From Rutstroemia sp. NJR-2017a BVV2 (Eukaryota > Ascomycota > Leotiomycetes > Helotiales > Rutstroemiaceae), in NCBI GenBank assembly GCA_002946415.1, contig NJPS01000047.1, positions 62,001-126,000 on the forward strand: a stretch of DNA of 64,000 bases, read 5' to 3'. Shown here piece by piece: positions 1-9,005 of this stretch (positions within the stretch are counted from its first letter, which is position 1; each line of letters opens with the position of its first letter). The notes beneath the pieces are model-generated. The model was given only the letters and a program-made list of their open reading frames with translations. It was not told where the DNA came from and did not search any database. The position numbers and the translations under genes were made by a program.

Positions 1-3000
1 ATCATCCTCGCCCCAATCGATATCTCCTTGGTTATCCAGGAAGTTCTTTTGTTGCTGCTGGAACTGCGCCATTACCTTCGCTTGACGTTCAAGTGCCGCT
101 TGCTTCTTTCTTTCACGGTCCTCAAGAGCCGTGCTGTTTGCTGGCGAGGCAGTAGAGATCCTGTCAATTGGAACGCCTAGACGAGAGAAGGCAGTCTCGA
201 AGTTCCGGGGTCGCTTCTGTTTCATCCTCTTGAGCACAAGTGTGATCTTAGGGTGGCATGCTTTGAATTCGTCTTTTCGCGATAGCAATTCCAAGATTGC
301 AACAATCGTTTTAGACGCTGGAGCACTAGCAATGTAGTTGCTTCGCGCAGTACTTGTGAGGGCGATGTAAATGAATGACTGGAGAGACTCTTCCGACATC
401 TCATCTTCGTCTGTTTTGTCCTCAGCAATGGCAATGAGGACCAGATGCAGGACTATATGCAAAAATGCCTCCACTCGTGTCACCGGTACGGTCGGAGTTA
501 GCTTGTCAGCCTTCAATGGATATAGGAGAGCATAATAAATGATCTGAGCAAATATCCCTGTCCTAGTGAATGCGGCAAGATCGGAGAAGATTCCAGCCTC
601 GATAGGTCGTAGCTTCGGCTCAAACACGATGTCAGCGGGAGATCGTCCCGTCTTCTTAGCCACCCACGCCTTGTAGGTATTTTCAGATTCCTCCCTCTGA
701 TTCTTGTTGTAATGAGCAATATAAGGATCGATGTCTTCCAAATGTTCCTCCTTTAGCTCAAAGACTCCAACGTCAGACAGACCCTCAGGTGGCTTGAATG
801 TTGTCATCTCGTCGAGGATATCCTGGCACTCTTCCTGATCTTGGAATTTATCTGGTAGCTTGGTGCATATTTCAGTGAAGGATAGGGGCTTGAAGCAAAG
901 AACATGAGCAATATCCCGGCGCATGGCTAAAACATGAGAGTCAGACTCTTCATCAGTTATGACCAGGGATGTCCGGTCACTAATCAGAACAATCAGAAGA
1001 TGTATCAGATCCTCAGCCACGTCCAGCATTTGTCCATCATCAACTCCATCAGGCTTGACCTCGTAAAGACCCTTCATCCAGTGCTCCAGGCCAAATCTAT
1101 CGATGATCGACACTAGCATGCGTGCTGGGGGGCATATGACCATAGCTGTTTGTAGTAGGAAGATATCACGATGATGGGAAACATCCCGTTGACTAACACC
1201 CCGGTATGTGCCCTGCTGATGTCGCAAGCTCATCCCGTTTCGAACCCACATGCTAGCTTTCATCTGGGCCAACCATGCACAAACTCTCAGAGGATAATCA
1301 AATGCTGCCATGAGATGATCTTCGGGAGTGTATTCCTGGCTAGGCATCGTTCGTTGGCCCATTGCCTTGGGCTTTTGCAGAAGCTCTTGGGTGGTAAAGC
1401 TTAAGAGTTGCTTCAGTTTTTCGCGAGGCATGCTCTTCCCGCATTCAATAAGCCATGATAGAGTATAATGAAGAGCGTGATGAAAACTAATGGGCTGTGA
1501 CTCGACCACGTACTTGACGACAGAGTGTTGAGACAGGTTATTCGCCATTTCAGTAGTGTCGAATTCATAATCGCCCACCTTCTTGAACTTAATTTCATCC
1601 TTGATCTCGGCTTGCGTGAATCGCTTTCTCTCTGTTCCCAATGAATTGAGAATCACCGCCTTGGCTGCAAGTCTAATCGCATGTGAGCATGCAACTCCAT
1701 CGTCAATGCTCCATCTGAACGACTCGGCGAACTGTCTACATAGACGGTTGATCTCCCTCGTGATCAAGGAAGCACTGATCCAAGCATCTGTCTCGTACTC
1801 AACATGCTCGCCAACCGCACGCACGTTGGGACAGATACCTTGATGCAGCTTCACAAGATCCAAGAATTGCATCATGTATCGCTCCTCTGTGCGCAGCTTC
1901 TCTTGAACATGCTCTGAGCCAAATAAGTACTTCAGGTCCATGAAGAAGTGATACATGCGCCGATTAGTAACAGAGCCGGAATCGAAGGCCAGAGTAGCAT
2001 TAGGGAAGATTTCATGTGGGTGCCCAACTTGTCGCGTAGTAAGGAATGTATACAAAATGGCCATCAAGTTCGTCAGGAAATTGCCCCTCTCAACAATTTC
2101 TGCAGTGATGGAAGGAGTTGTCAGCATCTGCAAAGATATGTTGATGATAGAATGATCCGGTTCTCGATCGGCAATTAAGTAGAGCTGTGCAAGGGTCGTG
2201 TAAAGACCTGCGAAACGTAAACCAAGGAGACGTTTGAACTCCGGTATTGACACCACGGTGGAGATATAGAGCTCTCGAAGATCAACTCTGACCTTTTTCC
2301 ACATCCTTAGATCAAACAATATCAGCCAGTCCAATCTCAGCCTTTGCCAAAGGTCCTCGTGCAGAGGTACAGAGCCCGTTTCGCTGTAAGAGGAAGGTGT
2401 CTCAAGCCAGTAACGGGCAGGTTTTGCTACTTCTTTCTGTATTGGGTTACGAGGCGTCTTTGGGATTTCTAGATGTGCTTTTTGGTAGACGTTGTTTGAT
2501 ATCAGGGGTTGCATTTCAGCTGTGTCGGAATCCGAGGGTGTGAGATCTCTATCTCTTGTGACCCTATTGGGTGCAGGTGGTGGTGGAGGAGGAGGCGGAT
2601 ATCCAGCCATTGTAGCTTCCTGAACTTCAAGAGCTGCATCATCTTCGTTATCTGCAAGCATGTCCACATCCCCCTCGGTATCTGTCTCCGGCTGTGGTGG
2701 CGCCCGGCCACCTATCAAGACGTTGAATAGTTCGTCCGCAGCTATTCCTTCGATTCGAGCAATGACTCTTTGCGCTCTCCGTTCAGCCGTACCATTCTCA
2801 TCGCCACCTTCCCCCTCGCTGGACATCTCATCATCATCTTCTTCGAAAATGTATTGTTCAGTAGCATCATCGCCAACGCCCTCGTTTTCAGTGTCATCCG
2901 AATCCGGTTCTGCAGCAGCGGCTTGGGCTCGCAGCAGCTCAGCTTGACGCTCTAGCATCACCTGTCTATAGGTTCTGTGTTCATATGAGAGCTCATCGAC

Positions 3001-4125
3001 TGAATGGTCATCTATGCCTTTCATGCCAATATCAGCGTTGCTTGCTTCACTTCCACTGCTCCACGGCTTCAGCATCTCTTCGCACACAACCCGGCGGAGG
3101 ATATTGTGGTCTGGACCCACGCTACAGCCAGATATATCGCTCAACCACTCGATCATCGTCCCACACATTTGCTCTCTGAAAGTATCACGAGCTGATCTAA
3201 TTGTAACAGTGACTTTGATCTGTTCGATTATGCGTGAGACATCAAGTAGTTTATCGATATCCGTACTGTACTTGATTATGCTCCTACCGATGTCGTCTGT
3301 TTCTCGCGCCCTCTGCATTCCCTCTCTTGCCGTTACTTTGCAAGCCCGCGAGACGTGATCACACACTTCGTTGACGGTGTGCTTTTCGTCGTTCCATAAA
3401 AGCAATGCATATTCACACGGGTCCTCAACGATATCTCCATTGTAGTAGGACGAGGTCAATCTGGACATCCGCTCGTCCAGCTGTATTGTCTCTTTCGATT
3501 TTGGTAGTCGTAATTGCTCGGGCGAACACGATATGACGTCGCAAACATAGTCCAGGACACGGCCAATGGTCATTCGAATGCTCTCCACCAGGTCATCTGG
3601 CAGATCCGTAGCTTTTCCCTTGTTCTCATTCGTGGTATCAGGGCCATGTGCAGTATGTATCGAACAATGGACTGGTAGGCGCCATGCTTCTGGATCTCCG
3701 CAATCACAACAGCCGCTGTTACCCAACGAAACACTAACATAGACCATATGTCCCGTATGGTCCGATGAGTCGTAACACCGGCTGCATAGTACACAGGTAT
3801 CGTCCGAACTGCATGTTTTGCATCGGTATGTAGCCTCCCCAGCTTTGAATATATGTCCGCAGATCTTGCCTCTCGCTGCCTCGGTGAATTCATCGCCATC
3901 CGCTCCACCTTGCGCCTTTCTCAATTTCCATATACTTGTAGGCGACGGTCTCGAGTGTTCAGGGAAGAAAAGGTTGATATTCTCTTGCAGGCCGCCTGCC
4001 AATGACCAAAATAGGCTTTGTAGTAATTCGCGTTCCGCCTGCTCAGTGTATCGATTCTCATGGACGCGGGGCAAAGTCTTGAGGAATTCGCAAAGTTGCC
4101 GTGAAGGCATAGATTCTTCCGCCAT
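1..4125 (-). CDS. UBR1: E3 ubiquitin ligase UBR1 (N-recognin), 5' part, runs off the left edge
   Basis: One uninterrupted reading frame of 1375 codons starts at the ATG at 4125 (an in-frame TAG lies just upstream) and is still open at base 1, so the C-terminal RING and autoinhibitory parts lie outside the window. Residues about 87-160 form a UBR box, the zinc-binding pocket for basic N-terminal residues: CGHIFKAG, YRCKTCSSDDTCVLC, then SGCCDCGDPEAW. From about residue 235 comes a ClpS-like stretch (ALLLWNDEKHTVNEVC), the pocket for bulky hydrophobic N-termini. An acidic, Pro-rich segment follows (about 390-540). The last visible residues, DRERKKQAALERQAKVMAQF and then DNQGDIDWGEDD, match the conserved segment ahead of the UBR1 RING. 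Family knowledge: with an E2 it ubiquitinates N-degron substrates in cytosol and nucleus. Identity is secure; the absence of introns over 4.1 kb is seen directly. Confidence 0.95.
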   Translation of the reverse strand, partial: MAEESMPSRQLCEFLKTLPRVHENRYTEQAERELLQSLFWSLAGGLQENINLFFPEHSRPSPTSIWKLRKAQGGADGDEFTEAARGKICGHIFKAGEATYRCKTCSSDDTCVLCSRCYDSSDHTGHMVYVSVSLGNSGCCDCGDPEAWRLPVHCSIHTAHGPDTTNENKGKATDLPDDLVESIRMTIGRVLDYVCDVISCSPEQLRLPKSKETIQLDERMSRLTSSYYNGDIVEDPCEYALLLWNDEKHTVNEVCDHVSRACKVTAREGMQRARETDDIGRSIIKYSTDIDKLLDVSRIIEQIKVTVTIRSARDTFREQMCGTMIEWLSDISGCSVGPDHNILRRVVCEEMLKPWSSGSEASNADIGMKGIDDHSVDELSYEHRTYRQVMLERQAELLRAQAAAAEPDSDDTENEGVGDDATEQYIFEEDDDEMSSEGEGGDENGTAERRAQRVIARIEGIAADELFNVLIGGRAPPQPETDTEGDVDMLADNEDDAALEVQEATMAGYPPPPPPPPAPNRVTRDRDLTPSDSDTAEMQPLISNNVYQKAHLEIPKTPRNPIQKEVAKPARYWLETPSSYSETGSVPLHEDLWQRLRLDWLILFDLRMWKKVRVDLRELYISTVVSIPEFKRLLGLRFAGLYTTLAQLYLIADREPDHSIINISLQMLTTPSITAEIVERGNFLTNLMAILYTFLTTRQVGHPHEIFPNATLAFDSGSVTNRRMYHFFMDLKYLFGSEHVQEKLRTEERYMMQFLDLVKLHQGICPNVRAVGEHVEYETDAWISASLITREINRLCRQFAESFRWSIDDGVACSHAIRLAAKAVILNSLGTERKRFTQAEIKDEIKFKKVGDYEFDTTEMANNLSQHSVVKYVVESQPISFHHALHYTLSWLIECGKSMPREKLKQLLSFTTQELLQKPKAMGQRTMPSQEYTPEDHLMAAFDYPLRVCAWLAQMKASMWVRNGMSLRHQQGTYRGVSQRDVSHHRDIFLLQTAMVICPPARMLVSIIDRFGLEHWMKGLYEVKPDGVDDGQMLDVAEDLIHLLIVLISDRTSLVITDEESDSHVLAMRRDIAHVLCFKPLSFTEICTKLPDKFQDQEECQDILDEMTTFKPPEGLSDVGVFELKEEHLEDIDPYIAHYNKNQREESENTYKAWVAKKTGRSPADIVFEPKLRPIEAGIFSDLAAFTRTGIFAQIIYYALLYPLKADKLTPTVPVTRVEAFLHIVLHLVLIAIAEDKTDEDEMSEESLQSFIYIALTSTARSNYIASAPASKTIVAILELLSRKDEFKACHPKITLVLKRMKQKRPRNFETAFSRLGVPIDRISTASPANSTALEDRERKKQAALERQAKVMAQFQQQQKNFLDNQGDIDWGEDD

Positions 4126-4785
4126 ATCTGCTTCGATCTTTTCGTCACCCTAGAAGTCCGCCTTGCCCCTCATGCGATGTTGTGGCTGTGCCAATGATGC
4201 TTTTGATGTTGCTCTGTTGATAAAGAATCGTTATCGTAACTCTCGGATGGGGAAGTGATGTTGGCAAGGTTGTTGTTGGTGTGGAAAGTAAAAATATACA
4301 ATTGGTAATATACAAAAACAAAATTTCTCTAGGGTCTTAATCATCAAACTCTTTTAAGAACCACTCCTCAGCGCCAAAACAAACGACCAAATGTGTTGCT
4401 CGGGTTAAAGTTGATACAGGACTGGATGGCATGGTATGTGCAGTAAGGCGGGGATCGTTTCATGAGCTTTCACAAGCGCACTAAGAACTAACATCATCAA
4501 GACGTCGAAGTTTGTCCCCAGTTGCCGTACCGACACAAGCAAATGTCTGCCAACTTTTTCACGGCATCTGTTGGAGATGCGTGGCTCTCGGTATATATAA
4601 ACTGTAGTCACAAATGCCCGGGGCTCACATGAAATGCAATGTTATAGTAGCACTAGGTGTGTAATGTTGCGTTTTTGCCATGCTTTATGGTGCTACAATC
4701 TCCTGCCTTTTATACACTCGTTCAACGCCTAGACTCGAAGCTTGACTCCGTCCTCTCCATGCCATGCATCTATCCCCTTTCTTTC
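4126..4785. other. Intergenic: UBR1 upstream region and QCR9 3' flank
   Basis: No coding stretch is supported. It lies between two minus-strand genes, so it holds the UBR1 promoter and leader and the QCR9 terminator. A GTATATATAA run at 4591-4600 is TATA-like on either strand but about 470 bp from the UBR1 start. Confidence 0.5.
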
Positions 4786-5259
4786 TTATTCGTCGTCGTC
4801 TCCATCTCCGGCCTCAATGTATCTCGCCCGGATATCTTTCCATTGTCGCTATAACAAATCGTCAGTCTCCCGCCCTAACCACCCTTCAGCAAGAACTTAC
4901 GCCTTTGTTGATAGTATCCCAAATTCTGTCTGTAGCCGAATCATATGCGCTATTATGTATTAGTATGAGAATCCTTTATCCTGAACATCCGCGCATGCTG
5001 GTGAACTCACAGCTCGAATCCGAACGCAGATGCGAAGACTGCACCGAGGAAAACATAGTTTCTTCGGAAAATGAAGCTATTTCCCACCCTCAGTTAGCTC
5101 TCTATCATCAGAAGTTCCGCGCGTCCTTGACTGGTTCTTCGCCGCGGGGGCAGGTGGGTGACTTGCTTGTAGATAGGACGGGCTACGGTAGACTACAATT
5201 GCACAAATTAGCATAGGCTCGCAGCGGTCATAAGTAAATCGCCAGTATAGACATACCAT
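4786..5259 (-). CDS. QCR9: Cytochrome bc1 complex subunit 9 (QCR9), five exons
   Basis: A 68-residue subunit of mitochondrial respiratory complex III, reconstructed from five exons: 5259-5257 (only the ATG), 5192-5167, 5076-5011, 4949-4901 and 4848-4786. Every junction keeps phase. Introns begin GTATGT, GCAAGT (a GC-AG intron), GTGAGT and GTAAGT and have CTAAC/CTAAT-type branch sites. The product has the family signature: a short N-terminus ending PIYN, FIFRRNYVFLGAVF entering a single membrane helix (AVFASAFGFELAY), then DRIWDTINKGRQWKDIRARY and an acidic tail. In the known complex, subunit 9 is a one-helix inner-membrane protein contacting cytochrome c1 and the Rieske protein. The length fits fungal homologues. 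The gene is easily missed because no exon exceeds 66 nt. The only doubtful points are the ATG-only first exon and the GC donor. Confidence 0.88.
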
Positions 5260-5604
5260 GGCGAATCAATTAAGTAGTTTCGCAGATCTGTAGAGACAGG
5301 TATTCGTGTGAAATGCTTCGTTGAGGTGAAGTTCGAAGGTTGTTACGGATGGTTTTTGGTTCTCGGCAACCTGACGCAAAATCCCGATGGTCACAATTCC
5401 AAGCTTTCTGATTGGCTCAACTACTTTTGTTCTACCACAGCCTTATTCACCGATTTTGTAAAACATCCCAAATATTCCGGATAGAGTGACGATACTAACT
5501 AAGCTCTGTGCGCAAAACGGCCTAGTCTTCAAGCTCAATCATCCTCGTCCTGGGCTGACGGCAGACGAAATATTATTCGTCTTTCATTCCCTCTCTCCTA
5601 CACA
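5260..5604. promoter_or_regulatory. Divergent promoter region between QCR9 and PYM
   Basis: A 345-bp gap separates the divergent start codons of QCR9 (-) and the Mago-binding gene (+), so both promoters must lie here. I see a CCAAT-like ATTGG (5412-5416) and a pyrimidine-rich stretch (CATTCCCTCTCTCCTACACA) just before the PYM ATG, but no clear TATA box. Confidence 0.5.
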
Positions 5605-6273
5605 ATGCCTTCCGTACCCACCCCGTCTAAGTCGGGCATTATCGAGACACAAACGGGCGAGCGCCACATTCCCTCGTCTGTCCGTGCCGATGGGACGAAG
5701 CGAAAAGAAATCAAGATCCGACCTGGGTACAAGCCACCGGAGGATGTCGAAGTTTACAAGAATCGGAGCGCAGATGCGTGGAAAAACCGCGGAAGTGGTG
5801 GTGTGCCCGGTGCGGAAGGTTTAACAAGTGAGAGCAATGGGGCAGGCAGTAGGGCTGGCAGTGCAGCAAGCAACAAGAATGCTAAGAGAAGAGAAGCGAG
5901 GAAGAAGGCCAAGGCTGCAGAAGAAGGGGATGAGGATGCCAAGGGCAGTGAGAGTAGTGACTGGAGGCAGGGCAAAGAGACGACCGGAGAGAAGCAGGAA
6001 GAGCCCACTCCAGAAGTTGATCCAGAGGCTGAACGACAAAAGGAAGCGAAGAAGTTCCTCAAGAAGCTGAAGCAAGCGCAAGCATTGAAGGAAAAAAGTC
6101 AACAAGATGGAGCTAAGCTGTTGCCAGAGCAGTTCGCAAAAGTCATCAAGATCAACGAGCTGATCAGGGAATTGGACCAACTCGGTTTTGACGCCAATGG
6201 GGAGCCGAAGGATAAAGCTGAGGTAGCGGATGTAAAGAAGGGCAACGAAGAGACCGCTCCAACTAATGTGTAG
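5605..6273 (+). CDS. PYM1: PYM/WIBG-type Mago-binding protein (exon-junction-complex disassembly)
   Basis: A single-exon gene of 222 codons. Residues 10-46 match the Mago-binding domain of PYM (partner of Y14 and Mago): SGIIETQTGERHIPSSVRAD, then the tryptophan-less KIRPGYKPPEDVEVYKNR. The rest is charged and low-complexity with a Lys/Glu-rich coiled-coil stretch (about 125-170), ending in the conserved-looking ELIRELDQLGFDANGEP. Family knowledge: PYM binds the Mago-Y14 dimer and the 40S ribosome and strips exon junction complexes from translated mRNA; it is mainly cytoplasmic. The ATG lies directly after a C/T-rich leader. It is convergent with the nucleoside hydrolase, with 175 bp between stop codons. 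The domain call is strong. The ribosome-binding part is inferred from the family, not seen. Confidence 0.9.
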   Translation: MPSVPTPSKSGIIETQTGERHIPSSVRADGTKRKEIKIRPGYKPPEDVEVYKNRSADAWKNRGSGGVPGAEGLTSESNGAGSRAGSAASNKNAKRREARKKAKAAEEGDEDAKGSESSDWRQGKETTGEKQEEPTPEVDPEAERQKEAKKFLKKLKQAQALKEKSQQDGAKLLPEQFAKVIKINELIRELDQLGFDANGEPKDKAEVADVKKGNEETAPTNV

Positions 6274-6448
6274 AGGCAAATCATGAAAAGATCATGGGCA
6301 TTCACATTTTTGGGTATCACATGTCGAATGGCGTTAATTGACTATCATGGAGTTGGAGTTGGAGGTCGGTTCTATGGTACGCCGCCGCATTTCGGGAGTC
6401 ACACGCGTAGATCTCTAGCAAGTTCTGTTTCTAGCTATCCAACATCAT

Positions 6449-7829
6449 TCATACAATCCCGTTGGCCTTGTTTGCTGCATCGGCTCTTGCCAGACAATCT
6501 TCGAGAACGTCCCAAAATCGTTTGATATCAAGGCCTCTTGGTATCCTAACACCCTCTTCTCCGGGTGGAAGTAGCTTAACGATAGTTCTACCTGTCTCCG
6601 CGCCCTCCTGAGCATCTTGATGGCTTCCTTCGGTAATCACCTTAACCTCATACCTCTCGCTCTTGCCATCGTCTTTGAAATCATAGAATGGGATTTCATC
6701 GCCGACTATTCCATCAAGTATGACCGCAACAGCTAAAGGATCATGAAGTGGCGGGCCCTCGCTGATACCAAATACCCGGTCATAAGTTGCCGCGAAGAAC
6801 ATCAACAACTCCACCAACATCGTCCGCAGAGTATTCTGACTATCACCATTCTTCCCCTTCAACAACATATCTTGAACTTCCTTAGTGCCCAGAACTAAGT
6901 GTGTGATATCAAGAGGAATCAGCACCGATTTCTTCTTCAAAATCTCATGCTCTAGGATGAAATGAGCCGCTTCAGGATCAACCAAAACATTGAACTCAGC
7001 CCACACACTCCAATTACCAATCCTTTCCTTGTGGTCCACTCTTCCCAAAACCGCATTCGTGAACTCGTTTCCGATCGCCCCACCCATCATACTTACTCCC
7101 TTGACGTGTGCAGCGAGATTATCATATTTCTGGAAGCACTGCGCGACATTTGTATAGGCACCAGTGGCTACGACCCATGCGGTGTTTGGTGGTGTAGCAA
7201 GGAGAGCTTTCGCCATGGCATCGATGGCCGGTTCGTCGACAGGTCCTACGGCCGGTTTGGGTAGTAGATCGGTTCCCTCGAGACCAGACTCTCCGTGTAT
7301 AGAAGGGGCATGGACACCGGGCCGGACAAGACCACTTCCGGCGCCCCGGTATACAGGTATATGGGTGGCGGACATGGCTGTAAGGACGGATGTGGCATTG
7401 TAGGTTGTGTGGTCGATGGAGGAGTTCCCGTGGACGGTGGAGATTCCTAGTAGATTTATAGATGGGTGATAGGCTGCGAATAGTATTGCGAATACATCCT
7501 GTAGACTTAATCAGTACTTATTTTCCCACCCTAGAAGCATGCCCGCGGGCTGCACAGAGTGATCATGTGATATTGACAGAAATTTATCATGCACCGAAGC
7601 CCAGGCTCGCGAGTGGCTTAAGCAACAACACATCTTGTTCATCACGGAGGGGCAATTCCAAATTGCGGGATAGACATGCATGCTATCGGTTGATTCAAAG
7701 TGTGAACTTACATCATGTCCTAAAACAGTGTTAGCAAAGGATTCCGACATCGCCAGGACCGCATGCTCGATCTGTCATACCTGGATCACAATCCAACCAC
7801 ACATCAATCTTTGCCTTCTGCGACCCCAT
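6449..7829 (-). CDS. Inosine/uridine-preferring nucleoside hydrolase, three exons with an 8-nt microexon
   Basis: A 368-residue purine/pyrimidine ribonucleoside hydrolase that cleaves the N-glycosidic bond for nucleoside salvage. Exons are 7829-7781, 7719-7712 (8 nt) and 7498-6449. Joined, they give IDVWLDCDPGHDDVFAILFA, the Ca2+-binding DxDPGxDD signature of the family at residues 13-20. The microexon supplies most of Gly17 plus His18 and Asp19. Further family features are GISTVHGNSS, VSMMGGAIGNEFTNA, WSVWAEFNVLVDPEAAHFIL (Asn and Asp of the ribose pocket) and HDPLAVAVIL near the C-terminus. I chose MGSQKAKIDVW as the start because it places the signature where the family has it. An upstream in-frame ATG at 7973 would add 48 residues of Ser/Pro/Thr-rich sequence. 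Substrate preference cannot be read from the sequence. Confidence 0.9.
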
Positions 7830-9005
7830 TATGATTATTCTACCTGTGCTGTAGATGCTTGTGACGAGACTGGCCTGCTCGATATTTTCAGAATGAGTGT
7901 TGTTTGAGGTAGGCGTGGGATGACTCGGGTTGGAAGCAAAAGTGGAAGGATGTGGGGAAAATAAAGGTATCACCGAGAATTATCCTGACTCATGTTGCAA
8001 ACTCGAGATTCGCAGCTTCTTTTCACAGCATCTGCGTGCTCTATCACGTCTCGGTAATGCAGTCCTCGTGTAATATGCGAAAACCGGTAAATGATACTTA
8101 GGGATGACTGAAACGCTGACGGCGCATGTGGCTACGGAACAGTACATAGAAGGAGGTGTAAGCTTACGTTCGGGCTCTTCTCCTGTACCCCATGTGAGTT
8201 GAGAGACGGACACTGAACTATCATAGACTTCTCTGGCACTTTTACTCAGCAAAGTAGATCATGAGGCCGGCTCTAGATCTAGACAAAGGGGGATCTACCT
8301 TTCCCTACGGGAGGCGTTCTATATATTTGCTACCGAAGAACCGCGCAAGTGTGACTTCTTCCGTATATTATCAATAACTAGCATCTTTCAAAGCATATTT
8401 AGCAAGTGCACGTTGTCCTAGTTCGGTTCTATACGCTTCTACCTCTTAATCGCAGGGAAGCAGTGAATACTTTTAGTTTGCAGAATCTACTTGTAGCATG
8501 ACCTTGCTTCTTCTGCCCAGTTTGTAGAGCACTGTCGTAGCTGAACGAGATTGTGAGATCGTAAGGGTATCGGTGTACGTTGCTAGCGTGAATATAGTGC
8601 ACGTATTTACGGCAGACGGCCTTGTACTTTTCAGGTATTTTGATTCACTTGCTGCCGTTGATATGTTCCCAGAACATGTATTATAGACAGTCTTAAAGTA
8701 TTCGAAGCTACAACTACCTAGTCATCATGTCCCTAGCAATAGCTATCGTCTGAAGTGAAAAGGCAATACAAATCAGAGCTTAGAATGACGAGCCCCTATG
8801 TCCTTCTCTCCCGAACATGTTTGTTCCAAATATCGAATATAATACGAGGGGACTTCTCAAACCCCCAAAATCAAACATAGTTTTGTAGGTCAATGCCAAA
8901 TCATAAATCAAACAAATAACCATATGCTCTTGTAGCAGAGCAGATATGAATCATATAACACATCATTTCAGCTTGAGAGCACGAAATCTTCCAATCAAAA
9001 TTAGC
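7830..9005. other. Intergenic, 1.2 kb
   Basis: The nucleoside-hydrolase promoter lies at the left end. The rest is moderately AT-rich, with stop codons in all frames and no splice-consistent open segments. I see nothing else that can be named. Confidence 0.4.

Noticed and set aside
4764..5216. 150-codon plus-strand frame
   Set aside because: It is antisense to QCR9, whose five exons explain the region; no family resemblance.
7830..7973. Upstream in-frame start for the nucleoside hydrolase adding 48 residues
   Set aside because: The extension is Ser/Thr/Pro-rich, not a targeting peptide, and the family normally starts shortly before the DxDPGxDD motif.
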